DNA from: Nostoc punctiforme NIES-2108
GTDB lineage: Bacteria > Cyanobacteriota > Cyanobacteriia > Cyanobacteriales > Nostocaceae
Length of the DNA stretch: 64,000 nucleotides
Reading direction: 5' to 3'
Assembly (NCBI GenBank): GCA_003326195.1
Contig: LXQE01000029.1
Location: forward strand, 276,291-340,290
Of the stretch, positions 19,919 through 28,211 are shown in pieces; position 1 is the stretch's first letter, and each line of letters starts with the position of its first letter. The notes below the pieces were generated by a model. That model was not told the origin of the DNA and made no database searches. It saw nothing but the letters and a program-made list of their open reading frames with translations. The position numbers were made by a program, and so were the translations under genes.

Positions 19919-21745
19919 ATGGTTCATCAGACATATACAGCTGATGTCTTAGTTGTTGGTGGAGGAACTGGAGGGACTGCGGCTGCTATCCAAGCAGCGC
20001 GGCGGGGAGCCAAAACCATTTTGGTGAGTGAATTTCCTTGGTTGGGAGGAATGCTCACTTCGGCTGGAGTGTCTGTACCCGATGGAAATGAATTAGAAGC
20101 CTTTCAAACAGGGTTATGGGGTGCGTTTTTGCAGGAATTGCGACAACGACAGCCCGGAGGATTAGATAATAGCTGGGTAAGCTTTTTTAGTTACGATCCC
20201 CGAATTGGAGCAGAGATTTTTGCAGATTGGGTGCGGGAATTGCATAATTTACACTGGATTTCTGGACAAGTACCTTTAGAGGTGTTCCGACAAGGTGATT
20301 CTATAACTGGTGTCCGCTTTGCTGATTTTGCTGTCACAGCCAAGATTATTCTTGATGGCACAGAGTTAGGAGACTTATTGGCTTTAGCTGACATACCTTA
20401 CCGTTGGGGTTGGGAATTGCAATCTGAGTGGGGAGAACCCAGCGCCCCAGTGACTTTTAACTCTTTAACCCAGAAATATCCTGTACAAGCGCCTACTTAT
20501 ATAGTGATTATGCAGGATTTTGGTGAAGCCGTTGCACCAGAAATTGCGGCTGCACCTAACTATAATCCATCGCAGTTTGCAGGTACTTGGGATGGCTATG
20601 GAGCAGAAACATTTTTAAATTATGGACGTTTGCCTGGTGGCCTGTTTATGATGAATTGGCCAATCTGTGGCAATGACTACGGCGAAGGGGTAGGGCGGTT
20701 GATAGAGTCAGATGTAACCAGAGGTGAATTCATCCAAGAATCTCGCTGGCATAGCCAAAATTTTGCCCATTTCATCCAAAAACAGCTTGGTCGTCGCTAT
20801 GGTTTAGCAGAAAAAGTATTTCCTCACACCTCTACAGCTTTTGCACTGCATCCTTATTACCGGGAAAGCCGCCGCTTGGTGGGGCTAACTACTGTCCGAG
20901 AACAGGATATTTTGCCGATCGCTGAAGGTAGAGTTGCATCTATATTTAATGATGCGTTCGCCCTACGGCCCTTCGGGCATCCTACGGCAGGCGTTTGCGA
21001 AGCCTCTCGTAGAGAAGCATCTCCGACAGGAGAAGCAATCGCAGTTGGTAATTACGCCAATGACCATCATTATCCTGGTGTTCAATTCCCATTGCAACCT
21101 AAATCCATCCGCTGGGGAGGGCGTTGGACTGGAACTCCTTTTACAATTCCTTACAGTAGTCTAATTCCAGCTACAACAGATGGTTTCTTGGTCTGTGAGA
21201 AGAATATTTCTGTCTCCCACATTGCCAATGGCGCTACCAGATTACAACCTGTGGTTATGGGCATTGGTCAAGCAGCAGGGATGGCGGCGGCGATATGTGT
21301 TGAATTAAACTGCCAGCCGAGGGATTTACCTATTAGAAAGCTGCAAACGGCTTTATTAGAAGATAATCGCTCAAAAGCGCTAATTATTCCTTTGTTTAAT
21401 CTTCCTCCCAATCGTTCGGATTGGCGGCACTGGCAACTGTATTACTTAGATAACCCACAAGCCTATCCAGTTAGTGGCGATTGCCCTGACTCTGCTTTTG
21501 ACAAGGCATTAATTCAGGAGAGTAACTGTTTCAAAGGCATCTTTTACCGCTTGGAACAGCAGGAATACAAATTCACTGTCACAGCACCAGCCGCATATCA
21601 AGGGCAAAGTTGGCAGCTTGTGACTTTGCGATCGCATATCGACGAGCAATTACGCGCTTATCCCCACGAACAATTAGTTACATTGTGGGGTCGTTACAAT
21701 CACTCTGGTAATTGGTTATTAGTGGAACATTTAAACGGAGGATAA
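19919..21745 (+). CDS. FAD-dependent oxidoreductase with in-frame repeat insertion
   Basis: The protein has 608 residues from the ATG at 19919, chosen because GGAGG at 19906-19910 lies eight bases before it. An earlier ATG at 19904 would leave no ribosome site. The N-terminus is a Rossmann FAD-binding motif (VVGGGTGGTAAAIQAARRG), followed by the FAD-dependent oxidoreductase (FAD_oxidored, PF12831-like) layout. Late motifs are HIANGATRLQPVVMGIGQAAG. The substrate is unknown. Residues about 347-373 are a 27-residue segment made from palindromic Nostoc repeat DNA. Without it, the flanks join smoothly (SIFNDA to IAVGNYANDHHYP). The gene is followed by patX. Confidence 0.88.
   Translation: MVHQTYTADVLVVGGGTGGTAAAIQAARRGAKTILVSEFPWLGGMLTSAGVSVPDGNELEAFQTGLWGAFLQELRQRQPGGLDNSWVSFFSYDPRIGAEIFADWVRELHNLHWISGQVPLEVFRQGDSITGVRFADFAVTAKIILDGTELGDLLALADIPYRWGWELQSEWGEPSAPVTFNSLTQKYPVQAPTYIVIMQDFGEAVAPEIAAAPNYNPSQFAGTWDGYGAETFLNYGRLPGGLFMMNWPICGNDYGEGVGRLIESDVTRGEFIQESRWHSQNFAHFIQKQLGRRYGLAEKVFPHTSTAFALHPYYRESRRLVGLTTVREQDILPIAEGRVASIFNDAFALRPFGHPTAGVCEASRREASPTGEAIAVGNYANDHHYPGVQFPLQPKSIRWGGRWTGTPFTIPYSSLIPATTDGFLVCEKNISVSHIANGATRLQPVVMGIGQAAGMAAAICVELNCQPRDLPIRKLQTALLEDNRSKALIIPLFNLPPNRSDWRHWQLYYLDNPQAYPVSGDCPDSAFDKALIQESNCFKGIFYRLEQQEYKFTVTAPAAYQGQSWQLVTLRSHIDEQLRAYPHEQLVTLWGRYNHSGNWLLVEHLNGG
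20957..21037. repeat. 81-bp palindromic repeat inserted in frame in the FAD oxidoreductase
   Basis: The stretch has the Nostoc repeat vocabulary (CCCTACGGCCCTTCGGGC, GCAGGCGTTTGCGAAGCC, TCTCGTAGAGAAGCATCTCC) that otherwise occurs in spacers. Its length of 81 bases is divisible by three and it carries no stop. It is flanked by GATGC-like sequence on one side and GAAGCAATCGC on the other, as if it had duplicated or split a gatgcaatcgc site. Confidence 0.7.
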
Positions 21746-21789
21746 GAAGAGTTTATTTTCAGTAAAACAGAATACTTTTTGATGAATTG

Positions 21790-21817
21790 TCCGGATATTA
21801 ATCAAAAAGCTAAGTAT
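21790..21817 (+). promoter_or_regulatory. DIF-type promoter of patX
   Basis: The hexamer TCCGGA at 21790-21795 is followed 15 bases later by TAAGTAT at 21811-21817, about 35 bases before the patX ATG. In Anabaena, TCCGGA in the -35 position marks DIF promoters used by early heterocyst genes. I noticed no other TCCGGA hexamer on reading the window. The promoter would place patX under developmental, HetR-dependent control. Confidence 0.7.
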
Positions 21818-21852
21818 CAGTGAAGTGGAGAGTTCCAAAATAGACATCTGCT

Positions 21853-22080
21853 ATGCGTGCTGCCATTTCACTTTTAGTCTCGAGTCTGGTGTTCGGCCCC
21901 TTAGCTTTTAACTGCCAAGCAATGGTCAATCACTTATCAACAGGGCTGCCTTCCACGCCTACTTCGGAACAGTGGCTCTCGGCGGCATCTGAACAAGCTT
22001 CAGATGATGCGCCACGTCATCGCGGTAGTGGGCGCAGAGAAGTGACACAAAAAGTCCGAAATATCTATGCTGTGGTTTAA
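21853..22080 (+). CDS. patX: PatX, secreted RGSGR-containing inhibitor of HetR
   Basis: The protein has 75 residues. Residues 1-23 are a signal-like peptide (AAISLLVSSLVFGPLAF core, with Cys near 21). The mature part is hydrophilic and ends in a region holding the exact pentapeptide RGSGR (PRHRGSGRREV, about residues 57-61), the HetR-inhibitory sequence shared with PatS and HetN. This pattern of a hydrophobic N-terminus with RGSGR near the C-terminus is the definition of PatX. In Anabaena 7120 patX lies a few genes from hetR, as here (about 17 kb). A DIF-type promoter lies directly upstream. The expected role is release of an RGSGR-derived peptide to repress heterocysts in neighbouring cells. 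Confidence 0.92.
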   Translation: MRAAISLLVSSLVFGPLAFNCQAMVNHLSTGLPSTPTSEQWLSAASEQASDDAPRHRGSGRREVTQKVRNIYAVV

Positions 22081-22943
22081 CTACTGTAGGGTAATGACTC
22101 TTTCCTCAAAGGAACAGAATTACCAGAAAACACGATGTTGTGTTACCATCTCTAACACAGCTTTTCTGGCAGAGATATATACAGTTGACACACGAAAGTC
22201 TTCAGCGATCGCTTAGTATTTCAACTGCAAACTTTGTATATATAGTTGGCCTCAATCCTGCCGATCAAAAGCAAATCAATTTAAGCGCTTTGATCAACAG
22301 CATTACCAACTCCTCAAAAGCTCTACAACTGTTGCTCATATTCGGTAGAAAGCTTTGCATCTCAATCCTCAACGGCTCTAAAAATAGATGTTACTTAGGC
22401 TATCAGTTAATCTAAAGCACATCTAATTCAGACATTGTGCTTGTTGAGGAAATAGTCTTAAGGCAACTTCACTTTATTCCCCAATAGATTTTCTTCTCAT
22501 ACATTCAGTAGCTGATGATCTACATAAGCAAGTAACCGATCTTTGCTCTGACATCTGTTTAGTGTCCTTTGCCGAAGCATAAAATCCCTTTCGTTTCATT
22601 TCTTGCTTATCTAGCGTATGGATTCGCATAAGTAGTATAGGTTTATTGCACTTGCTAACAAATCTACTATTCTTGACCTACTTTTGCCCCTTGGTTCGTT
22701 CTCCTCGTAGATGGCTCCCGACAAAATAAAATAAGCGTTAAGAAGGATCTACCAGATCATCTTAGTCTTTTAATTATTTTACACCCAAGGCCAGATGCAA
22801 AGTTTTGCATTTAGCCTTTTTAGATGAATTTTACTTAAAGAAAAGGGAGTGGGGAGCAGAGGATCAGTAAGTAAGTTTTTCCCCTCTGCCCCTCTGCCCA
22901 ATGCCCAATGCTCAATGCCCAATGCTCAATGCCCAATGCCCTT
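22081..22943. other. Intergenic region downstream of patX
   Basis: About 860 bases. The frame at 22140-22415 (91 residues) lacks a ribosome site and recognisable content, so I do not call it a gene. The last 60 bases before the ferritin-like gene are a heptamer repeat. No hairpin strong enough for a terminator is obvious. Confidence 0.45.
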
Positions 22944-22945
22944 TT
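22880..22945. repeat. Heptamer STRR (CCCAATG/CTCAATG)
   Basis: Alternating CCCAATG and CTCAATG heptamers repeat about seven times, preceded by CCCCTCTGC units, abutting the 3' end of the ferritin-like gene at 22944. Related text occurs at 46.9-47.0 kb. Confidence 0.8.
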
Positions 22946-23843
22946 ACACCGTTGTATTCTTGCGGCTACTTTCTCTTCCTTGGATGCCGTTGAGGAACAT
23001 TGGCACAAACTTCTCAATAAACATCTGTGGATCTCGCTGCCAAGCCTTTTGTGCAGCCTGAATCCTAGTAAATTGCAACTCCGGCGCTAGCAAAGTCTGG
23101 GGTAAGCGTTCCATCAAATATTGAGGGCGTTGCCAAAGCGGCATGGTATTTGCAACTTCCACCAGGTTGGCAACTCGCCGTAGTTCTGCACCTAAGGTAA
23201 TATCCATTCCTGATTCAAATGCGGCTTGTTCAATTGCGGTATATTTTCGCTTGGCTTGCTCTACTTTTTGCTGATGTTCTGGACTTTTACGCGCAAGTTC
23301 TCCTAGCCAACGATTACCCCAGCGGACATGTCCTGCTTCCTCTGGGAGAATTTTTTCAATCGTTTCCCGAATTTTGATGTTTTCTTCTGTCTGCGGTGCT
23401 TGTTTAAGGGCGTGAATGTGGGCAGAGAAATACTCACAGCCCCGTTTTTCGGTAATGTTAATTGCAGCCAAGGCAGCAATCATACCGTCTTCTAGGTTGT
23501 GTTTTGGGTCATAGGTGTCTTTGTCGAGCAGCCGATCAAATTCATCAATATACGAAGTTCCAGGGGGAGTTCCTATATCGCTTCCCAAATCAATCAACAA
23601 GTCAGTTAGCCACATGGCATGACGAGCTTCATCTGAAATGTGATGAGACAAATCCCGCACCAGTTCCCGTGGCTGTCCATTCAGTTGTTCAATTACCTCA
23701 GTTAGGTCTTTGCAACTGCGTTGTTCACTGTAACGGTAGCGGTTGAGAGTAATTAGATGGATTTCGCGATCGCATACCACCTGTTTCAATATATCTCTCG
23801 CACTTAAAACATTTTGAAATTTACGTGGGTAGGTAACTGTCAT
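22944..23843 (-). CDS. Ferritin-like di-iron protein
   Basis: The protein has 299 residues and is mostly helical. Two ExxH motifs are present: E72-A-R-H75 in SDEARHAMW and E169-A-G-H172 in EEAGHVRW. A Glu at about 132 (ITEKRGCEYF) lies between them. This spacing is that of ferritin-like four-helix di-iron carboxylate proteins. Such proteins oxidise substrates or store iron, and the exact reaction is unknown. The C-terminal 100 residues are an extra helical part with WQRPQYLMERLP. The start ATG at 23843 suits a short leader. The gene lies between patX and gifA, as I recall for Anabaena. Confidence 0.75.
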   Translation of the reverse strand: MTVTYPRKFQNVLSARDILKQVVCDREIHLITLNRYRYSEQRSCKDLTEVIEQLNGQPRELVRDLSHHISDEARHAMWLTDLLIDLGSDIGTPPGTSYIDEFDRLLDKDTYDPKHNLEDGMIAALAAINITEKRGCEYFSAHIHALKQAPQTEENIKIRETIEKILPEEAGHVRWGNRWLGELARKSPEHQQKVEQAKRKYTAIEQAAFESGMDITLGAELRRVANLVEVANTMPLWQRPQYLMERLPQTLLAPELQFTRIQAAQKAWQRDPQMFIEKFVPMFLNGIQGRESSRKNTTV

Positions 23844-24161
23844 AACTTATGTAAATTTTTGTAAATCTTTATTTAATCTAACTTAATTTTTTGCAACTGC
23901 TGTATCTGTGCCGCTTCACCCAAAAAAACGGTAAAAGTCATAAACAATAGTCATTTGAGTTGAACTTAAGTGTCAGACCTTTTAAATGTAAATAAAAGTA
24001 ACGAATAAATGTTCTGTCTTGAGAAAGGTGTGTTTCTTCAGGTGAGACAACCCTGAAGCCAGATGATTTTAGCCATCAAAGGTGGCTTAGGGGGAGTTTT
24101 CCAACTTTAGGAAAAAATATCTAATATTGTCAGCAAAGGCAAACATAAATTTATGTAAAAA
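23844..24161. other. Divergent region before gifA
   Basis: About 320 bases between the ferritin-like start and the gifA NtcA box. It contains AT-rich promoter DNA and a CCATCAAAGGTGG hairpin-like stretch near 24070. No gene is seen. Confidence 0.4.
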
Positions 24162-24192
24162 GTAGCTTATGTTACAGAATTTTTGCTATAGT
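24162..24192 (+). promoter_or_regulatory. NtcA box and -10 of gifA, repressor geometry
   Basis: GTAGCTTATGTTAC at 24162-24175 fits GTA-N8-TAC. A -10 element TATAGT follows at 24187-24192, only 11 bases later. Activated NtcA promoters have about 22 bases between the two, so here NtcA would cover the RNA polymerase site and block it. This agrees with the known NtcA repression of gif genes. Confidence 0.75.
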
Positions 24193-24246
24193 AGTTTATA
24201 GAAAAGGAAAAAATTATATATTCACAAAATAGAGAGGACTATGGTT

Positions 24247-24447
24247 ATGTCTATCGCAGATAAATCTCGTGCATTAATGGTGCGTGAACACCAACAAGTC
24301 AAGAATCGCCAACAATCAATGCTGATGCGTGCGGCACAAGAACTTGGTCTTCCTGAAGAAGTATCTCACTACTGGAACCCGATTCAAGGAAAAGTAGATG
24401 CTAGCAGTCGGATGATTTATGGCCCCAGCCACGCTTCTATGAGCTAG
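24247..24447 (+). CDS. gifA: Glutamine synthetase inactivating factor IF7
   Basis: IF7 is a small basic, disordered protein that binds glutamine synthetase and inhibits it when nitrogen is plentiful. The 66 residues begin MSIADKSRALMVREHQQVKN and contain the Arg-rich binding region and the conserved HYWNPIQGKVDASSRMIYGP tail. The ATG at 24247 is preferred to the one at 24241, because AGAGG then lies nine bases ahead rather than three. It is convergent with glnA, its target, which is the arrangement I recall in Anabaena 7120. NtcA repression is suggested by the box upstream. Confidence 0.95.
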   Translation: MSIADKSRALMVREHQQVKNRQQSMLMRAAQELGLPEEVSHYWNPIQGKVDASSRMIYGPSHASMS

Positions 24448-24502
24448 GTTTCAGGGGTCATAAGTTGGATTTTTTGATTGAATGCCTCAACTGACAAGTC
24501 TG

Positions 24503-24534
24503 GAAAAAAAAGCCACCCTCGACTTTAGGGTGGC
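24503..24534 (-). terminator. glnA/gifA terminator hairpin
   Basis: An 8-bp stem GCCACCCT/AGGGTGGC with loop CGACTTT. On the minus strand it is followed by a run of eight T, a classic intrinsic terminator for glnA. On the plus strand the tail is weaker but may also end gifA. Confidence 0.85.
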
Positions 24535-24570
24535 AAAACTTATTACTTTTTAGTTAAATACGACTCTTCA

Positions 24571-25992
24571 TTAAGCATCGTAATAGAGGTAAAACTCGTA
24601 GGGATGAGGACGCAGCTGTAACTGCTTGGTTTCGTTAAGCTTGTAGTCAATCCAATTTTCGATAAAGTCTTCCGTGAAAACGCCTGATTCTGTCAAGAAA
24701 CCGTGATCGTTTTCTAGTGCTTGCAATGCCAGTTCTAAAGAACTTGGAGTTGAGGGAACCTTTGCAAGCTCCTCTGGAGAGAGTTCATAGATATTCTTAT
24801 CTAAGGGTTCACCAGGATGGATTTTGTTCTTGATGCCATCGATACCAGCACAAAGCATTGCAGCAAATGCCAAGTAGGGGTTAGATGTAGCATCTGGACA
24901 ACGGAATTCTAAACGCTTGGCTTTGGGGTTCTTACCAGATAGAGGAATACGGATAGAAGCAGAACGGTTCCCTTCAGAGTAAGCTAAGTTAACAGGAGCT
25001 TCATAACCAGGTACTAGGCGCTTGTATGAATTGGTGCTGGGGTTGGTAATTGCCAACAGCGCTGGTGCGTGTTTGAGAAGACCACCAATGTAGTACAATG
25101 CCATATCGCTCAAGCCAGCATACTTATCACCTGCAAACAGAGGTTGGCCATCTCTCCAGATGGATTGGTGACAGTGCATTCCCGAACCGTTATCGCCAAA
25201 AATCGGTTTTGGCATGAAGGTGACGGTTTTGCCGTATTTCTTAGCAACGTTCTTGATGACATATTTGTAAATCATCAACCAGTCAGCCGCTTCGATCAAC
25301 TTCCCAAACTTGAAACCTAGTTCGCACTGACCACCAGTAGCAACTTCGTGGTGATGCTTTTCAATGGGCACACCTAATTCTGCCATTGTCAACAGCATCT
25401 CTGTACGGATATCTTGGAAAGAATCCGTCGGTGCGACTGGGAAGTAACCTTCTTTGAAGCGTGGTTTGTAACCCAAGTTGGGTTTTTGCTCTGTACCGGC
25501 TTTACCAGAATTCCAAGCACCTTCTTCGGAGTCTAAGAAGTAGTAGCCTTCGTTAGCAGTTTGGGCAAACCTAGCACTGTCAAAGATAAAAAACTCAGCT
25601 TCAGGGCCAAAGAAGGCTGTATCACCAATGCCACTGGCAACCAGGTAATCTATTGCTTTTTGGGCAATAACACGTGGGCAACGGTTGTACGGTTCACCCG
25701 TGCGGGGGTCTTTAATACTACAAATTATACTTAGTGTTGGCACTTCCATGAATGGGTCGATCCAAGCAGTGTTGGGGTCGAGTACCATCGTCATATCCGA
25801 TTCGTTGATCGCTTTCCAACCCCGAATGCTGGAACCGTCAAAAGCTACGCCATCAGTGAATGCAGTCTCATCGATTTGGTTTTGGTACAGTGTGAGGTGC
25901 TGCCAAGTCCCTACTGTGTCGATGAATTTGAGATCAATCAGTTGAATTTTTTCATCTTGAATTCTCTTCAAGAGTTCTTGGGGTGTTGTCAT
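24571..25992 (-). CDS. glnA: Glutamine synthetase type I
   Basis: It makes glutamine from glutamate, ammonium and ATP, the entry point of nitrogen and the key enzyme in heterocysts. It has 473 residues, normal for type I. Motifs present are [10 protein letters not shown] near the start, [10 protein letters not shown], the [18 protein letters not shown] metal/ATP block, and the [10 protein letters not shown] segment with substrate arginines. A strong ribosome site (AAGGAG) lies just before the ATG. Promoter DNA upstream holds an NtcA box at 26118-26131. It is convergent with gifA, which encodes its inhibitor. Confidence 0.98.
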   Translation of the reverse strand: MTTPQELLKRIQDEKIQLIDLKFIDTVGTWQHLTLYQNQIDETAFTDGVAFDGSSIRGWKAINESDMTMVLDPNTAWIDPFMEVPTLSIICSIKDPRTGEPYNRCPRVIAQKAIDYLVASGIGDTAFFGPEAEFFIFDSARFAQTANEGYYFLDSEEGAWNSGKAGTEQKPNLGYKPRFKEGYFPVAPTDSFQDIRTEMLLTMAELGVPIEKHHHEVATGGQCELGFKFGKLIEAADWLMIYKYVIKNVAKKYGKTVTFMPKPIFGDNGSGMHCHQSIWRDGQPLFAGDKYAGLSDMALYYIGGLLKHAPALLAITNPSTNSYKRLVPGYEAPVNLAYSEGNRSASIRIPLSGKNPKAKRLEFRCPDATSNPYLAFAAMLCAGIDGIKNKIHPGEPLDKNIYELSPEELAKVPSTPSSLELALQALENDHGFLTESGVFTEDFIENWIDYKLNETKQLQLRPHPYEFYLYYDA

Positions 25993-26070
25993 TGTTACTC
26001 CTTCTCTACCAATTTCCTAAAGTCAACCAGAATCTTACATTGCATCCTAACCCTGCTGATCTCAATCAGG

Positions 26071-26131
26071 CCGTGACACACCAGAAATATCTTAAATACT
26101 AGACATTAGCGGATTTTGTAGTTTGTGCTAC
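26071..26131 (-). promoter_or_regulatory. NtcA-activated promoter of glnA
   Basis: GTAGTTTGTGCTAC at 26118-26131 fits GTA-N8-TAC. Reading toward glnA, a -10 hexamer TAAGAT begins after a 23-base gap, close to the canonical 22 for NtcA class II activation. It lies about 125 bases before the glnA ATG. The same site could influence apcF on the other strand. Confidence 0.75.
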
Positions 26132-26349
26132 AGATATCTGGATTATCAGGTTATATTAACCTTTCAGCGATCATCTGTACAAAACTGGAAAGTTCATCAT
26201 ATAGGGGTCAACTTTGGCATAGAATCCATAGATAGTGGATAAATTGTTTTTGTGCCGAATCTATTTTTAATAGCACAAAAATTTACTGGTGCATAAGTGC
26301 AGCCAAATAAATATCAAACCATAAATAGCAATGATTGGGAGAAGAAGGA

Positions 26350-26859
26350 ATGCGCGATGCGGTAACAAGTTTAATTAAGAATTATGACCTAGCGGGTCGA
26401 TATTTTGACCGGAATGCGATCGATAGCCTGAAATCTTACTTTGACAGTGGTACAGCACGAGTACAAGCGGCGGCGGCAATCAATTCTAATGCGGCTGCAC
26501 TTGTCAAGCAAGCTGGTTTAAAGTTATTTGAAGAACTGCCAGAATTGATTCGTCCTGGTGGAAATTCTTATACGACTCGTCGTTATGCGGCTTGTTTACG
26601 GGATATGGACTACTACCTGCGCTACGCCACCTATGCGCTAGTTGCGGGGAACACGAATGTATTGGATGAACGAGTGCTACAAGGGCTACGGGAAACTTAC
26701 AATTCTCTAGGAGTGCCTATTGGGCCTACGGTTCGCGGTATCCAAATTCTCAAGGATCTGATTAAGGAACAAGTAGCAGCCGCAGGTGTGGTTAATACTG
26801 CTTTTGTGGATGAACCATTTGATCACATCACACGCGAGTTGAGCGAGATAGATATTTAG
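26350..26859 (+). CDS. apcF: Allophycocyanin beta-18 subunit ApcF
   Basis: The protein has 169 residues from the ATG at 26350 (MRDAVTSLIKNYD), with a GAAGGA ribosome site just ahead. An upstream TTG would add five residues not seen in the family. The phycobiliprotein fold is clear. The chromophore Cys is in YAACLRDMDYYLRYATYALV, and the C-terminal helices end DHITRELSEIDI. ApcF sits in the phycobilisome core near the terminal emitter and helps pass light energy to photosystem II. It is divergent from glnA and followed by a strong terminator. Confidence 0.96.
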   Translation: MRDAVTSLIKNYDLAGRYFDRNAIDSLKSYFDSGTARVQAAAAINSNAAALVKQAGLKLFEELPELIRPGGNSYTTRRYAACLRDMDYYLRYATYALVAGNTNVLDERVLQGLRETYNSLGVPIGPTVRGIQILKDLIKEQVAAAGVVNTAFVDEPFDHITRELSEIDI

Positions 26860-26901
26860 ATTTTAAGTAGGCAAGGTGTCTGCCCCGACACAAGCATAAA
26901 T

Positions 26902-26941
26902 AGCGATCGCACTTTGGTTTAATGGAGCGATCGCTTTTTTG
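26902..26941 (+). terminator. apcF intrinsic terminator
   Basis: A 9-bp stem made of two HIP1 octamers (AGCGATCGC and GCGATCGCT) with a 16-base loop, followed by six more T after the stem. It is 42 bases past the apcF stop. It shows HIP1 sequence recruited as a hairpin. Confidence 0.8.
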
Positions 26942-27005
26942 TTAACTCTAGACGTTGAGAAGGGCTTTATTCAAGCTTTTGCCCGCAACTAGAAAGGATT
27001 ATCAG

Positions 27006-27318
27006 ATGGATAAGCTAGCTCGGTATCGTGAAATTATTCGTCAGTTGTGATATTTGACTATGCTAGTCACAAGCCTGCTAACGGTCAAATAGAGACAGAA
27101 GCAGTCATTGACTCGGAGCGAGAACACTACAAAGTGTTACATGTCGGTTGGGATGGTGTGCGCCGCGTACACGGTTCGGTGGTACATATAGATATTATTA
27201 ATGATAAAGTGTGAATTCAATATGATGGTACTTCCCAGCCAGTAGCAGAGGCATTATTAGAAGCGGGTATTTTGCGCGAAGATATTGTCTTGGGTTTCCA
27301 TCCTTCTGAACTACGGTA
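27006..27318 (+). pseudogene. xisI: xisI pseudogene (frameshift plus nonsense)
   Basis: Joined over two lesions, the sequence reads as a full XisI family protein of about 104 residues: MDKLARYREIIRQL, then DYASHKPANGQIETE, EREHYKVLHVGWDGVRRVHG, IQYDGTSQPVAEALLEAGI and VLGFHPSELR. A frameshift lies near 27048-27056 and a TGA replaces the expected Trp codon (TGG) before IQYDG. XisI proteins, with XisH, control excision of developmental DNA elements in heterocysts, and many family copies are solitary. No xisH is beside it. Confidence 0.85.
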
Positions 27319-27395
27319 ATACACGGATTTTGCTGTATCTTAATTATTTTTAACTACTCAAGTTTCAGAACCTCAAACATTAAAAGATGGCGTTT

Positions 27396-27686
27396 TTAAT
27401 GAGGTCGATTTTCTCGACCATGATAGACACGTAAAACCAGAATTGTGTCGTCCTCTAAAGAGTAATGAATCACATAACCATATTTGCCAAATGGAACTAT
27501 CAACTTCCGCCGTTCTGAACCATCGCCGAAAGCAGTTCCTTTGTAAGGCATATTAGCTAGGCTGAAGCCTGCCTCTCGAATTGCCTGTGCAGCTTGAAAA
27601 GCAATACTTTCATTCTGCAATTTCAAAAAATCGAACAGCCGTATAAGGTCACTGAGTGCTTCTGGTAGCCAAATTACCTTGGACAT
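27396..27686 (-). CDS. ParE/RelE-family toxin
   Basis: The 96 residues show the compact RelE/ParE pattern: VIWLPEALSDLIRLFDFL near the start, a basic middle (GDGSERRKLIVPFGKYGYVIHY) and a final strand with VLRVYHGRENRPH. The VLRVYHGRE ending is typical of ParE, which poisons gyrase, rather than the mRNA-cleaving RelE. The gene overlaps the upstream antitoxin gene by 13 bases, so they are translated together. Confidence 0.88.
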   Translation of the reverse strand: MSKVIWLPEALSDLIRLFDFLKLQNESIAFQAAQAIREAGFSLANMPYKGTAFGDGSERRKLIVPFGKYGYVIHYSLEDDTILVLRVYHGRENRPH

Positions 27687-28018
27687 GGATACTCATGATC
27701 TGTGCCAATACTTGCTAACCACAAAGCCACCTGTTCATGTGGAATACCATCACCTGTTTCACGGTATCGCTGCAATCGACGCATATCTTCTTCTCTGGTT
27801 GCGTCATCACTGATGAAAGTCAAATCTTGTTTCTGGAGTTGCTGCCAATCCTCATTACTGAGGTTGTAATCCTCATCAAGATGTGTCTCTAGAACTTTTT
27901 TTAAAGTATCTAAGCTACCGTCTGAGGTGTTAACCCATTCCCTAACAGCCACTTTCAGGGCTTCTAAAGTGCTGTAAGCATCCAGTTGTGTGACAATTTG
28001 CTGCCGAATATCTGTCAT
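27674..28018 (-). CDS. Antitoxin partner of the ParE-type toxin
   Basis: The protein has 114 residues. The acidic middle (EDYNLSNEDWQQLQKQDL) and the C-terminal GDGIPHEQVALWLASIG stretch resemble antitoxins found ahead of cyanobacterial RelE/ParE genes. Identification is by position and size, since no DNA-binding fold is obvious. The stop lies inside the toxin gene (13-base overlap). Confidence 0.75.
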   Translation of the reverse strand: MTDIRQQIVTQLDAYSTLEALKVAVREWVNTSDGSLDTLKKVLETHLDEDYNLSNEDWQQLQKQDLTFISDDATREEDMRRLQRYRETGDGIPHEQVALWLASIGTDHEYPCPR

Positions 28019-28094
28019 TGTGCTTTCTTAAGCCTTATATATGAGCAATTATATAAAAAACTCTGTGCATTCCAAAAGGATAATGATATGCAGT

Positions 28095-28125
28095 TGCGTA
28101 GGCGTAGCCCATCGTAGATATCGCT
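28095..28125. repeat. Palindromic Nostoc repeat
   Basis: It contains TGCGTAGGCGTAGCCC followed by ATCGTAGATATCGCTCC, the inverse of the units at 6361 and 32072. Non-coding, between the antitoxin and DUF29-like genes. Confidence 0.5.
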
Positions 28126-28211
28126 CCTAGATGAAACGCATTAGCCTATCTTATCTGAACTAGAACCGCCATAAGCCACAATAGAAGTTGCCGATGTTTG
28201 AGGCGCTGATT

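Noticed and set aside
22140..22415. 91-residue frame after patX
   Set aside because: No ribosome site, no hydrophobic or motif pattern, AT-driven composition. It remains possible that a small RNA lies here.
26118..26131. NtcA box as a regulator of apcF
   Set aside because: Spacing fits glnA much better. An apcF effect is possible but nothing at the apcF -10 supports it.
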